A DNA stretch of 64,000 nt from positions 2,593,501 to 2,657,500 of the forward strand of contig NC_087387.1 of the NCBI RefSeq assembly GCF_963675165.1, in the 5' to 3' direction. The translations under genes and the position numbers were made by a program. The notes beneath the pieces were generated by a model, which worked only from the letters and a program-made list of their open reading frames with translations, ran no database searches and had not been told where the DNA came from. The DNA is from Halichondria panicea. Taxonomy: Eukaryota > Porifera > Demospongiae > Suberitida > Halichondriidae. Positions 11,760 to 23,800 of the stretch are shown piece by piece (the first letter of the stretch is position 1; every line of letters begins with the position of its first letter).

Positions 11760-12798
11760 GGGGTGCATGGAAAAGAAGGAAACGGAAAACGGAAACGGAA
11801 GGCGGAAACGGAAAACGGAAACGGAAAACGGAAATATCTCAGCTATCTAAAGTTAACGACCATTACCATTCTGTATTTTTTGCAGTAGTGAAAGTTGATA
11901 GCAGAAGATGTATTTGTAGGGGGCCCCGGGGTGCTGTGGGGAAGTCTATCCATCTAGCTATGACATTCAAGGAGCAACTAGGTAAGGTAGCTTGAGACAA
12001 GGGGTGCTTTATGTTCTCTTCATTCTCATCAGTACAGTGCTTTTATGCTTTCATGTTCACTTCACTCTCATCAGTTTAATTACCATTCTGTGTATATATA
12101 AATCAATAAATAAACATGAGAGTGAACATGAAGCAAGTGAAGTAAAAACCGAAAACCGGACAAGTACAAGGCTACCATGCAGTACTGTTTAGATGGCTAG
12201 GTTCAGCCATTGCAGCTGTATCTTAGGGTCTTACTGTCCAACATAAATTACAATCTTGTGTAAGGTTCAGCCATCAAGTTGCCATGCAATGTTGCAGCAC
12301 AGTCCATGTTTTGCAAGGCCATTGCAAAACATGGACTGTGCTGCAAGATTGTATGGAGAAGTAAGACCCTTGCCAAGGGTCTTACTTCTCCATACAATCT
12401 TGCCTGACGTCATCTGTTACTTGCGAAAGCTGGATGTATTCAGTTCTCAGATTCTGGCCTCCTATTGCTTTTCCATGTACTCAACTTTCATATCAGTCAA
12501 ACTGACAGGTTCACTTCATTCACTCTGATCGACCAGGAGCGTAGGAAGCATGCTCTGGAGCACCCCTTTGTCTCAAGCTACCTTATCTTATTGCTCCTTG
12601 AAGCTCCTTGAAGCTAGATAGATTAGATAGGCTTCCTACAACTCAGCTCTCTACTATCCATATTCATATTCATGTCAAAAAACACAGAATGGTAATGGTC
12701 GTTAACTTTACACAGCTGAGATATTTCCGTTTTCTGTTTTCCGTTTCCGCTTTCCGCCTTCCGTTTCCGTTTTCCGTTTCCTTCTTTTCCATGCACCC
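11760..12798. mobile_element. hAT-like foldback element with ACGGAA arrays and nested hairpins
   Basis: The 8-bp direct repeat GATCAAAG at 11752-11759 and 12799-12806 flanks a 1,039-bp element. Its ends are inverted (GGGTGCATGGAAAAGAAGG). The terminal repeats are about 250 bp long and begin with degenerate tandem ACGGAA hexamers (11775-11830; inverted 12722-12790). Homology then continues inward through GTTAACGACCATTACC-type sequence. The interior contains two perfect hairpins. Short open frames (e.g. 11744-11995, 12256-12528) simply read through the repeats. An 8-bp duplication is typical of hAT transposons. No transposase is encoded. Confidence 0.75.
12292..12401. repeat. Two adjacent perfect hairpins
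   Basis: Hairpin 1 has 25-bp arms at 12292-12316 and 12322-12346 with a 5-base loop. Hairpin 2 has 27-bp arms at 12345-12371 and 12375-12401 with a 3-base loop. The arms pair perfectly. The short loops and perfect pairing differ from typical metazoan pre-miRNAs, so they are described here as structural repeats inside the foldback element. Confidence 0.8.
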
Positions 12799-12806
12799 GA
12801 TCAAAG

Positions 12807-14100
12807 GTCACTGGTAGGATCTTCCCTCAGGATTATATTGATACTATATACTTAAGTGAGTGAGGTGATAAAGTCCAGGGTATACTCACCGTAGTGTCGA
12901 CACTGAAGTTTTAACATCAACTGCATTGTTTAAATCGTCCCCAAGAGTAGTGGTTTAAGATAGTTAAGTCATTAAAGAAATCATCAAATAACTTCAATAT
13001 TAAAGACTACGTTACTGATCAGCGTGGTCACACCCGCTTCAGTTGCTCAGGTGAACATTTAATTGTATTGCAAGGTTATAGAACTTGATTCCCATGCACC
13101 ATCGACACCATGCTGTGTATATCAACCAAGACCCACTTCAGGGAGCACTTTCCACTGAAGTACATGTACTTACCACTTATAATTCTCTCCATGCATGCTA
13201 CAGATCACATTGCTCTGGTGCATGCATGTGTAAATCTAATTTACCACTCGGAGCCATACTATATAATTTGTACAGTGAGTCAGTCACATGTATATACAAT
13301 GTCAATACATCCTACTTTCTTCTTCGGCATGGAGTGACTTGTACCTTTTCTCAGCAATTTCGTAGTATAGATAACTCCAGATGTTTTGTGGGTAAATTTG
13401 TAGAGAATAATGAATCCCTTCTCTCGCACAGGAGAAAGCAACCGTTAAAAAAATTCCCATTCATATTGAGATTTGTAGCAGCATTTTCTATATGCAGAGC
13501 TACAACATTATTATAATATGGACCACTAGGTCGGGATAATTATTAAGAATAACAATCGTCTTACACTTACATTTTCTCTGCTATTGCACTCAAATTCTTT
13601 CTCGATAAAGACATCCTGGTAATGTCTTTATTAATTTTTGCACCAGCCCTTGCCGACTTTTTTGTTTTGATTTTCCCTCTAGTTTGCACACGACAATTTG
13701 GAATTCGTTAGACCAGTCGTGATGTCTTTTGTCACTAAGCCATGTCTTGACGAACTCCCATCAATACTCGAATAGAACAGTCTCCTTTAATTGCTTTAAT
13801 CGAGGAGCTGATATACAGCTATGCTAGATAGCGGTTTATCAGCACAGTTTGTAGTCTGTACAAAAAGCATAAATAATGAGACTGAAAACTAAGCTGCAGT
13901 TCTAGAAGTTTATACAGCACAAAACAAAGCTAAAAATAGCTGTCTACTATTCTAGACAAGTGTACACCTTAACACTTACACTGTTCTTGTTCTACCATGT
14001 TCAATCAAGTTCCTAACAGTAATTAGGCTTGCAATATTTGGGCCACTTCCATAGTCAAGAACCCTAAACTCACTTTCATCCAATGCTGAGAAAAATTCAT
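12807..14100. other. Gene-free stretch
   Basis: Overlapping frames at 13085-13516 have no recognisable domain or splice context. No repeats with clear boundaries are seen. Confidence 0.35.
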
Positions 14101-14117
14101 GAAGATACTTTCAAAGA

Positions 14118-14230
14118 TAGGCCATCAGCTTGGCCATAGACGGGCCGCGCCCATCTACAGCTTTGGCTTGTTGGAATGAATCGCGAGGCAAAGCAAACTG
14201 ATGTTACTCGAGGGTTTCCCAGAGAATTAT
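14118..14230. repeat. Dispersed repeat shared with 6587-6700
   Basis: The block around GGCCATCAGCTTGGCC, the GCTTTGGCTTGTTG block and TTACTCGAGGGT occur in the same order at 6587-6670. This is a fragment of the GGGATTGGNAACG foldback family. Confidence 0.5.
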
Positions 14231-14405
14231 AAGCTTGAGGGTATAAAGTACAAGTATAATTTTTTGAATGTACAGAAATGATAATAAAGCTGTACTGCAT
14301 GATAATTAGCTATGGCTGTTCAGTTTTTTCACTACCAGTTTCTATAGCATTTGCTGGGTTGATGGTAGGGTTCCCCAGTATCTTTTATTGTCTCTACGAG
14401 GAACA

Positions 14406-14650
14406 CTAACCAATGATTTTAACTGTTCTGGGTCCATTGTCACAAGCATGAAAGCGTGTCTTCAACTTGTAGCATTTGTTAACTTTGTCCTCCTGACTTC
14501 TGTTTCTATCCTGCAGCCATGTTTCAAAATTGTTTACTTCAGTAGACTGCTGTGTCTCTTTGGGAACGATAGTGCACTGTAGCATTGCTGCAAGCTGTTC
14601 CTTGCAGCCGTACAGATCAGAAGAGAAGCTTGAGCTGGGGTGGGGGGGCT
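14406..14650 (-). pseudogene. Unidentified decayed coding sequence (fragment A)
   Basis: About 80 codons are open on the minus strand, ending at a TAG at 14406-14408. The peptide contains FETWLQDRNRSQEDKVNKCY and then KLKTRFHACD, with codon use and composition that look like real protein. Upstream, a second open stretch (about 14710-14830) lies in a different frame, so the sequence looks frameshifted. Family not recognised. It could be a remnant of a transposon-borne or lineage-specific gene. Confidence 0.25.
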
Positions 14651-15131
14651 TGAGTGCAGAGAAAAGAGGAGGCTGGGCTCATTTGTTGCAGAGCGCTTCC
14701 TGCACAAGGTAGATTATGAAGTCACTAGTTCGTCCATTCGAATGTTGAAGCAAGGCCAATGCAAAGGTTTTTTAGCAGAGAAGCAGAAATCATCTAGCTT
14801 GTCAGAACAGGACATTTTGCTGTTTAATTATGGGACACTATAACACATAGCCTCGGATACCTCATGCCCATGTACTACGTATCTATAACTTATACCACAC
14901 TTACTTCACCACTAATTGATCTCATCTGTAGGATATATAGAATATTAGCATACAGCCCCAGGCATGCACAGTTTTTCAAGTTGTTTTTTAGTTTTTTCAT
15001 TTGTTCAAGAAAGTAAGCAAAGAGAAAAGAGTCATGCTTGACAGTACTAAGACGACGGCAGAAACACAGAAGGTGCTCTTCAACAAGATGGCTAAGCTTC
15101 CATGGGTCCATGGGCGCGGTTTAGATACATT

Positions 15132-15290
15132 TTATTCAAGAAGAGCTTGCAACTCTAGTAGGGGACGTTGAATGGTCAACGCTTGGACCAAGGAAACTCT
15201 TGAGCATCTGTAGGAGTCAACATGTTGCTCAACTAGCTCTTTGACGGCTGCAAAATCCGGCATAGTCTTGTTCTTTTTTGCAGTCTGCAT
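15132..15290 (-). pseudogene. Unidentified short ORF (fragment B)
   Basis: A 52-codon minus-strand frame starts with ATG at 15288-15290 (MQTAKKNKTMPDFAAV start) and ends in TAA at 15132-15134. A further open frame (14890-15111, MDPWKLSHLVEEHL start) follows downstream on the same strand. With fragment A these may be pieces of one dead gene. No domain is recognised. Confidence 0.25.
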
Positions 15291-15347
15291 CGTGGATTGA
15301 ATTGTTGCTAGGGGGAGGTCCTTTTATAGTGCTGCGGTCACGTGGTA

Positions 15348-15492
15348 TAAGTCAGATATGCCACACCTACTTGGAGGATATTCACCCTATATATCCTCCG
15401 CTACCATGGTTACATACCCCTCGGAGTAACCACGATAGCAGAGGATATATGGGTGCATATCCTCCTCTTAGGTGTGGTATATCCTATACTTA
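15348..15492. repeat. Short foldback element
   Basis: Inverted arms contain CCACACCTACTTGGAGGATA on the left and its partner AGGTGTGGTATA on the right. They meet near a central GTTACATACCCCTCGGAGTAAC. Length 145 bp. Non-coding. Confidence 0.65.
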
Positions 15493-15633
15493 GACACTAG
15501 TAGTACATGGGAAGTACTTGGGAAGTACACGGGAAAAGTGCTTCAGAGCAGGTATACTATGGGACTTAGTATACCTGCAAATTTACTTAGTATACCTAGT
15601 GTTGTCAAGTAATTGTATTGTAGTCAAGCGGTT

Positions 15634-15645
15634 TGCGCATGCGCA
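15634..15645. promoter_or_regulatory. NRF-1-like palindrome
   Basis: TGCGCATGCGCA exactly matches the palindromic form of the NRF-1 binding consensus known from animals. No gene start is seen nearby, so any function is unknown. Confidence 0.3.
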
Positions 15646-15649
15646 CTAG

Positions 15650-15860
15650 TATCTAAATGAGTTAGACAGTATTTTGGAGGTGTCTATGGGATTTAGAAGC
15701 CCAAAGGCACTGATTTAGTATCCCGAGCGTAGCGAGGGTACTAAAGTGGCTGAGGAATAGTGTGGTTATAGTGTCCCTCATCCCTCGGGCAAAGCCTTCG
15801 TGATATGGGACACTATAACACATAGATACCTCATGCCCATGTATTATCTATAACATATGC
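15650..15860. repeat. Dispersed repeat (GATTTAGAAGCCCAAAG block) and GGGACACTATAACACATAG repeat
   Basis: GATTTAGAAGCCCAAAG followed by GTATCCCGAGCGTAG recurs at 48114-48150. The 3' part, TATGGGACACTATAACACAT, is a direct repeat of sequence at 14830-14880. Non-coding. Confidence 0.55.
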
Positions 15861-16641
15861 TCGATACAGAGGGATTGGACAGGAATATGAATTTTGCTGA
15901 GTCTGAGAATAGGCTGAGTTGAATGCTTTCCTTCACCCACCTATACGAGTAAGGGCATGCATGCATGCATGTGCTGTGATTTGAATCGTAAAAAATAAAA
16001 CCTGAAAAATACGGGTTTTGTATAGAATGGCAGGGGCAGATCCAGGCGAGAGGAATACAGGCCTTATCCCCCTGGCCTCCTTAATGCCAAATTCTATCAT
16101 AATATAATCTACCAGTTATGCTATAGCTATAGCTATATACTTACGAAACGTGATCCCTCTCTCTATTTTTAGCACACAATAAAGAATCATGTGCAAGTGG
16201 CCATTACTATGTTTATACTTGATGTTACTAGTGGACGACATGCATGGGAAGAAGTAGTCTGTATGTTAATTTTTACTTGTTTACACTGCATGTGTCTATT
16301 TTGTACTTTGGTTTACACTGAGGAATACTGTGGGAATAATAAGCAACTTAAAAAAGAACAGTGATATATATATATATGTGACAGGGCTTGTTTTGAGCAT
16401 AATCGAGGCAAGCTATATATATATATAGTATTAAAATTGGTAGTTGTCACGCATATCTAATATACTGGTTCTATTCCTACCATTAAACGCGACGCAGCGC
16501 AGATTATTGTATGTTCAGATGCATGCATATATAGCTATATTTAATATAATTATATTCTCCATAGCTGCTAAAACTAATTGTTAAAGTCACTATACCCTTC
16601 TCTACAAATCAAACTGCTCATATTCATTGTTGCCATGCACT
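15861..16641. other. Gene-free AT-rich stretch
   Basis: Contains short TA microsatellites (near 16370 and 16410) and no supportable gene. Confidence 0.4.
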
Positions 16642-18012
16642 TTCTTATTTCTTGAAACTGCAGATACCTTTGACCCAGGTTTCAAGTACTGGTATGTGTT
16701 GTATACCAACCGGGTTAAACTTGCCTCTGGTTATCGGGTCTTCAGCGAGAATCACATAGTCGGCTTCCTCCACTGCCATGCAGGCTGCATTATTGGTAAC
16801 AATTTTGAGCGCCTGCTCAGGAGTAGTGACCTTTTAACTTTCATTCAGGACATTTTGTGCAGGATTTTTTCCCATGATCCTCGTAATGCCCTGCTCCATC
16901 ATGCGTAGAGGACCCAAGGATGTCATGGAGCAATCAGTGTAGAAAGTAATGCACATCTCCTTCTGCAGAGCAGATTGGTAGACACCAAAGATATTGGATT
17001 TCTCCTTAAAAATGGCATTCTTAAAATGTGTAGCCCCAAATTCTAACATGGTCAATCAAAAAGCTAGGAGGATCACTCATGCACTCCAATATTTCTTTGT
17101 CCACAAGAGAACAATGTTCAATGCAATGCCTTTTCGATGTTCCACTTTCTCCTTTGAAAGCGATCTTGAAGGTATCCAGAGGTGAGTTTGATGGCCTTGT
17201 CAGAGATCAGCTTCACAGTTTCCTGGTAGGTGTTTTTGGATTGTTCGGTCAGGGGCTTATACTCTGGGAGACTTAATTTCTGCAGCATGCATGCAGCAAG
17301 AGATTCAATCGCCTTGGCGTACCCCCCCCCCCCCGCCTAATCTTTTTAGGGTGATTTTTCAGGTACCTATATATATAATAATTATATCAATGACATCGAT
17401 AGTGTTGTCTGTAGAGGCAGCGTCGTAAATTAAAGTGCATGGCTGCTCGCGACAAAGCAGTATCAACATAGCTGTCCAGGTTGTCAAAAATGCTCGTGAT
17501 CTCAAATTGGAATTCTGGAATAGCTTTCAAAGCAGGAAGCATTTCATAAAGCTCTTGAAACCCTCCAGCTTTATTGACGTACTCGAAATACTCAACAAAA
17601 GTAGGGTAAGTTTCTCTTATGTCGGGGTTGGCATCATATATCAGCTGTATGGCTGGAGTGTTGACGTAACTAGTGTGACTAGAAGCAGCAATCATGTATA
17701 CGGGAATGTCTGGTTCCATGGTATCCACAATATCGGGTTCAAAAGTGATCAGCTTGTTCAAGCCATTTGGACGAGTAGTTGTCACGTTGAATGGCATGAG
17801 AGATGGACCAGTGGCAAGAATCCATGCTCCTAGTTTTCGCCAAGTCACCATTGGATTCTAGAACAGATTTTGCATTTGCTTTCTTAAGCCAATCTACATT
17901 GTAGTTTGATTGCATATCTTGACCATCGAAAGGACCAAAGTCATTCCAAGCCATTGTGATTACAGTGGATACTATGTGAACGTGCGGTTCGATTATTCCA
18001 GGTATAAGTGCA
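16642..18012 (-). pseudogene. Decayed YtcJ-like amidohydrolase, copy 1
   Basis: Minus-strand sequence collinear with the gene at 45951-47770 from its stop codon region (16642) to the metal-binding HVH region near the N-terminus (18012). The best-preserved open piece is 17387-17851. The GIIEPHVHI motif, the SSHTSYVNTPA region and a DTALSRAA block are readable. Damage includes frameshifts (for example after DTALSRAA), a loss of roughly 170 bp that removes the second metal-ligand region, a deletion near the C-terminus and a poly-C expansion at 17324-17337. Like the parent it has no introns. Clearly non-functional. Confidence 0.85.
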
Positions 18013-18593
18013 TACTTCCTTGAAAACAAAGAGGATATAAGGGAGCGAGGGTATTAGGTATTTAATATTGGATCATGAAATCATTAATTAAATCACGTCA
18101 TATTACCTTCGGGTATTATCCATTACAATGAATATCAATGTTCTGGCTCATGTGGTTCTTTTGACATTATACATAATGCAAAAATGTCGTCAAATCAATG
18201 AGATGATAACAGATCATGAGCTATATAATTATGCTGAGCATGAGGGAGCTGGACAGGAAACTAAAGTCTAACTTGCAGTGGCCTTATAGGAGAAGTTAGA
18301 ATCTCGTCTAGACTATAATATTATAGAGAGACTGATCCTGAATCAGGTATACAGATTGCATCTTCCTAGGGTGCAATCATGTAGAGGTAGAGACTTGTCT
18401 ATCATACAGACTTCAATTCACAAGGTCTAGCACGCATGCGCATACCTTTGACCGATAGCCTCGAATCAAAGCAAACCAGGCCCCCAGAAAATAAGCCCCT
18501 CCCTGTGACAATGTTTGAAAAAGGGTCGACAGAGCTTATAATTTTATCTTTCTGAAGGAGGCCAGTCACCGCCAGTTTAGTCTGCCGCGCGCT
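18013..18593. other. Spacer upstream of CCDC12 with NRF-1-like site
   Basis: No gene. It holds the presumed promoter of the + strand CCDC12 gene. The sequence CACGCATGCGCAT at 18431-18443 resembles an NRF-1 site and lies about 150 bp before the start codon. A TCGAATCAAAG repeat fragment lies near 18470. Confidence 0.4.
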
Positions 18594-20049
18594 ATGAGTG
18601 AGTTAGAAACAGAAGCTCTTAAACGAAAGGAGAGATTAAAGTTACTCAAGAGTAAGAGAGCTATCGATCAAGAGGTATGATGTGGATATTCCAATTGTAG
18701 CCCATCACACACTATCTACCTTCAGAACACTTCAGCAGAACAAGGAAAGCAGCCAGAGAAACCAAAACTCAAGTTTAGAAGCTATAACCCACAAACTGAG
18801 AGTTTGAAAGAGACCAAACTACCAAAAGCTAAACCAAATGCTGGTAAAAATTGATGATATAATTATAAAATGCCTCCGTTTAATATTGCATTGGCTTGTG
18901 AAGAAATGGAATCGAAGAAATTTGTATGTGAATGACGCGACGCTTTGACGCTCTCCCCTTCTTGCAACAAGCTGAACTCTGCGGTTAGATGCGTGGCCAA
19001 TATTAACACAGTACAAATCCCAGATAATTAGAAACCAGTGTCCTCCCTTCTTTGGGTGGACGGGCCACGCCCATCTAGATCCATACTTACAGTCTATAAA
19101 TTAATGCACACTACCGTCTAATTACAGCGCCACAATAATTGATTATGATTTTCCAGTGGCTCACAAATAGGAGTATTTGGCGCTTAGCGATAGAACGTAA
19201 AATAATAGCTGTTCTACGAGGCTATAATAGGTCAATTGCATGTATACCCTCGACTTCAGGCCGCATTCTAATTACCTAGGTCAGCAAAAATAATTATAGA
19301 TTGTACTTGGCATAGGATGGTGCTGTGATTAGAAGGGCGGTACCATGCAAAAGTCAATCAACGTTGTATTTTATTGAGATTCTACTTTATCACAGTTGAA
19401 CCGGAAATACAAGATGTTCTAAAATCGGCTAAAGACAATGATATTGGAGATGTGGTGAGTATTATACGTTCGTCACTTTTACTATATATACATGTATGCA
19501 GTAAAGGCTAAGTGAGTGTCTGTGCTTCATGTCCATTTGCTACTACCTGTAAATGTTATTTGTAGAATCTAGCCAATCTGGCTCCTCGGAAAGTGGACTG
19601 GGATCTGAAGAGAGACATTGCCAAGAAACTTGATAAACTGGAGCGGAGGACGCAGAAGGCAATTGTGGAAATAGTTCGTAAGTCTCCTTTTCCATGCAGA
19701 TCTGCAATGTCTGTTTGCATGCGATTGCCTTAATTGAGTTTCCTGTAAATGTTCAACTCTATAATTATTATGTGTACATTATTATATACATGACTGTATA
19801 GTGAGTGATATAGTGGACATATAATTATTCAGCCAGTTACTTTTTACTGTAGCGATGTCCGTTGGGCAGTGTACATGTATAGAATGTTCATATCAGTGCA
19901 ATGCATAATCTTTCAATTTCTGTTCATGTTATCATCAAACCACACAACTCACAGAGTCACGACTGGCTGGTCCAAAGGAGGGTGAAATTGATCTGGCAGC
20001 AGCGGTGGCTATAGCTGGCAAAGAACAGACAGAGTACGACTCAGACTAG
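18594..20049 (+). CDS. CCDC12: CCDC12, coiled-coil spliceosome-associated protein
   Basis: Five exons: 18594-18674, 18726-18843, 19396-19454, 19566-19677 and 19955-20049. All introns are GT-AG and all phases join, giving 154 residues (the human protein is about 166). The N-terminus is basic and helical (MSELETEALKRKERLKLLKS). The hallmark segment NLAPRKVDWDLKRDIAKKLD lies in exon 4, followed by a coiled-coil LERRTQKAIVEIV, and the protein ends EYDSD. The family belongs to the cwf18/CCDC12 group found in activated spliceosomes (established knowledge). The start is the first ATG after an upstream GC-rich stretch. The gene is tail to tail with IFT139, stop codons about 0.8 kb apart. It appears intact. 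Confidence 0.93.
19136..19205. repeat. Dispersed repeat GTGGCGCTTAGCGATA family
   Basis: Within CCDC12 intron 2. Sequence around CAGTGGC...GGCGCTTAGCGATAGAACG is similar to 20275-20345 and, inverted, to about 43850-43880. It is a fragment of an unknown dispersed element. Confidence 0.45.
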
Positions 20050-20861
20050 AGCCATGTAATAGATAGGTACCCCTCTTTCCATCATGCAGCTCTCTAACTT
20101 CAATTTTCTGTTTTCAAATCAACGTACTGAAGCTTTGACTCTACAGTAACATGTATGTGTACAGCTATTATAGTTCTTGATATCAGAGATACATGTAACC
20201 ATTGGTACAGAAACATAGATAAGTGGACCGTTGATAATGTATACCGTCTTTTCATTATTATTGCCAAATTTTGATTTTTCAGTGGCGCAATAAATCCATT
20301 CAGTTTGGCACTAACTATTGGATTCGAGTGGCGCTTAGCGTTATAATATATGTACATACCTATATATAGCTAGAGCATAATATTATAGCCCTTTCCACGT
20401 ATACGAGCTAGGCTGTTTTACTAATAACTACAGAAAAATCTAGCTTTGTGAATGATCGAGCCAAATCAACAGACCCTTGTGCGATCTAACTATTGTGTTC
20501 TGGCAATTAGTAATACCAGTAGTACAGTGGAACCTCTGTTAACAACCATGCACCTCCGAATAAAGGCCAGCTGCTATATAACGGCCAGGCATCCAAGGTT
20601 CCAAATGAACAGTTTGTGTACAAAACAACCTCTCAACAAAGGCCACCTCTGTATAAAGGCCAAAACATTGTTCCCCAAAGTGGCCTTATAATTTCTTCAG
20701 GGGCTGGTGCATGCTAGTAAGAGGGCACTGCAATAATTCAATTACAATTGAATCTGTAACTCAATTTCAGCACATAGATATTATAGTGAGTTACAATTAA
20801 CGGCTAAATACGTAATAATTATGACATCGTAATCGTTCCTACATAATTACTGTAGCTTGTT
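20050..20861. other. Spacer between convergent CCDC12 and IFT139 with repeats
   Basis: Contains the GTGGCGCTTAGCG repeat (20275-20345) and a pogo/Tigger-like end, CAGTGGAACCTCTGTTAAC, at 20524. The latter is followed by AAAGGCCA-type subrepeats up to 20690. The 79-codon frame at 20452-20691 is this repeat. Both genes' 3' UTRs should lie here. Confidence 0.5.
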
Positions 20862-23800
20862 CTATGGTCTAAGTGATTGCCTTGCTTTTTCCAATATTTC
20901 TTTCTTTATCTTGGGGTAATCCGGATATTTCTCGAGTACTTTCTGACACACCCCAATGGCATCCACAAACCTTTTAGCTTTGAGATAGTTGAACCCAAGT
21001 CTGAAACCTGCATGCATGTGAGCACAGATCATGTCACATAATAATTTGCCAAATCAAAGAAGAATGTGTAAAGGTAATTATGCATGACTTTGTACGTACC
21101 AGAAGAAAAATAAGTAAGCTAATTAGCATTGAATGATTCGAGTGTATAATACAGTACACTCTCGTTAATCCGGCCACCTTTGGGACAGTGCAGCTTGACC
21201 AGATTTCAGAAATAGCCGCGGCTAAAAAAACGATCCTACCTCGAATCTAATAGCGGTTCTGTCTCGAGGATAATGAATCATTATGCTCTCTATTAATTAA
21301 CAATTTATCTGCCAAATCACACCCAAAACGTCATAACCGACTGTATTTAACATATAAAATTTAGTTTGGGGCAACCAGTACTGGCGGATATATGGAATAG
21401 CAAGTGGCCGTAATCAATCTACTGAACTCACCAACATTAGGGTCAGAGAAGTTGCAGTACTTCCAGGCATACTCGTAGTAGTCGGCAGCGTCTTTGTAGG
21501 ACGAATCTTTCTCTGAAATGTAGCCACGATACTCCCACGCCTTGGAGCTTGACTGTAGAATGCACACATAATTCAATTTTTGAATTTTAAGAAAAAGTCA
21601 CTTCGATGTCTACGCTAAAGTAACCACAACACCAATTTAATTAGTACATTGTAAGACAGCTGTTACATGCTCAGTGTGGCAACAATGTTTTCATGTACAT
21701 GCATGTACGTATATACATGTTTACATACACCTACATGTACCTGCAGCATATATCTTTTTGATTTTCATAATACCAATTTACATGTACTAAGCCCTACAAA
21801 TACCATCCAACAATGATTTGTATCTGTACCCTGCCTGGCCTTAGCTGACAGTTGGATGGTTTCTAAAAGTGTGAGATGCTTAATAACAATACCGTACGTA
21901 TAGCGAGTAATTTTCATGGGGTAAATTTATTTCATTCAAAAACGGTGATTTTCACGAGTAAAATTTCTTTTGATTTCATTGCTTGATTTCATTGCCTGCA
22001 CTGCATTGCATGCGTTCTAGTAAACCATGCCCACGCCTACGTTATCGTGGGGGTGTAGGTCAGGTTGCCCACGAAAATAACGAATATTTTACCCCCTGAA
22101 AATGACCCGCTATACGGTACTCAGAACCCACTATTCATCTAGTTTGGAGGGGAAGGAATGTGGTGGGCGCACAATAGCATGGCGGAAAATTTTCATTTCT
22201 GAAATAGATTGCTTAGATGTACAAAATAATTGTATATATACGAACCCCCAGTGTCATACTTTTAAGTAATAAAGCTTGGAGAGGAGCTGAGCATTTTGGA
22301 AGGGAAGCTTCCCGTGCCCCCCCCCCCCCCCCACTAGATGAAACCCGGCCTGTTAATATAAAGTCTCTGGTGTCATTCTAGTTTGTATCATAATAACTAA
22401 GTTCAAGACTCACCTTGTTGTACCTGATGCACTTTTTGAGCTGTTCTATAGCTACATCAAGTTTGTTGTTCTGGACAAAGATGTCCGCTAGTAGGATCCA
22501 GCATTTCTCAAATTCCTCAGCTTCTTCAGAGGTCCAGGTCATCTTGGAGACCCTTTTCAGTTGGTTTCTGGCCCGGGGTGTCTGCTTGAGGATCATGTGA
22601 GCTGTCGCTATGCCAAGCAGTACAGGCACACTGTCTCGCTGTGGGTAAAAGAGAGTTGATGTTTGCACTGTTCATGTACGTAGGCATTCTTCAACACACT
22701 TACTGTACTATATTGCAATACATGATCTCAATCATGTACTGTACTACATGCATTCAAATTCAAATGCAAATTGAGTTCAAAAGATGAAACCCTGCATGTA
22801 CATGTAAGGAGCTGACCATGACTATTTACAGACCTATACATGTATATACATGTAGTGTACGGTGTAACTTTCAAATTCACTGATCAATGCATGTTTATGC
22901 ACACACCTCCGCTGCAGCCATTTCCATAAATCTCTCGAGAGCCCTCTCAGCGTTTTGTTTGGTCTTGGTGGCCAGGAGTGTGTAGTTCTCTAGTACCAGG
23001 ACTCTAGTCTCAGACTTGGGGGACTTGGGATGCACCTCTTTTAGTAACTTCTCAGCTGTCTTCACGGCCATCTGGTGGTCCTCTTCGTTAGAACTGTATG
23101 ATAAAAGAATTGTTGGGATATCAGTAGGGTCTTAGAAGCTACCTCATTACAGTAGAGGTAAACGTGGTAGCTAACATTGCACAGTATATGAGACAAAAAG
23201 TCTTGGCTGTAAAAATGCATGCATTTGCATGATATTTAACGCTTGGGCATGCACACAAACAATTTACAAAACTGTAGCTGCATGGATAAAGCTACATGTA
23301 CGTGTATACATACATGCATGTACATGTATGTGCTTGTGAATACAGTGTACAACATCATAGATCAAGAGCCCCCACGCAACTGATAGTAGAGTCCAACAGC
23401 CTTCTTTACTCATTGCCTCACCATAATACACAACATATATACTCTTCTGAACTTTGCTACAAAACTGCTACCATTTGAATAGTGCCAAAAAATGCATTTG
23501 TGTTTATGATTCAAAGTGTGTATGCACACACCCTGAGCTGACTCCCTCCACAGACTTGAAGGTCTCTCCTCCAAGCATCTCATTCTCCGGGTTGAGGCAT
23601 ATCTCCACCATTGAAAACAGGGCCGTCTCCCCCCACTCACTGTCCTTACGCGCCTGGTTGAAGCAGTGTAGGGCTTCGTTCATGGAGTGCTGGTACCTGC
23701 ATAGGCAGTAGATAGGGTACAAGTCATGTGCCAACCTGCCGTATACACACAACAATGTGTCAAGGGGATTGTTATGATTGATGTACTGACAGGAAATAAT

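Noticed and set aside
12292-12401. MicroRNA precursors
   Set aside because: Arms pair perfectly with 3-5 base loops inside a foldback element; this is unlike typical pre-miRNAs. Small-RNA data would be needed.
13085-13516. 143-codon + strand frame
   Set aside because: Composition resembles spacer DNA, no domain, and an overlapping frame of similar quality exists.
15413-15432. Third X-box-like site (CTCGGAGTAACC)
   Set aside because: Only one half-site fits and it lies at the centre of a foldback element, away from any gene start.
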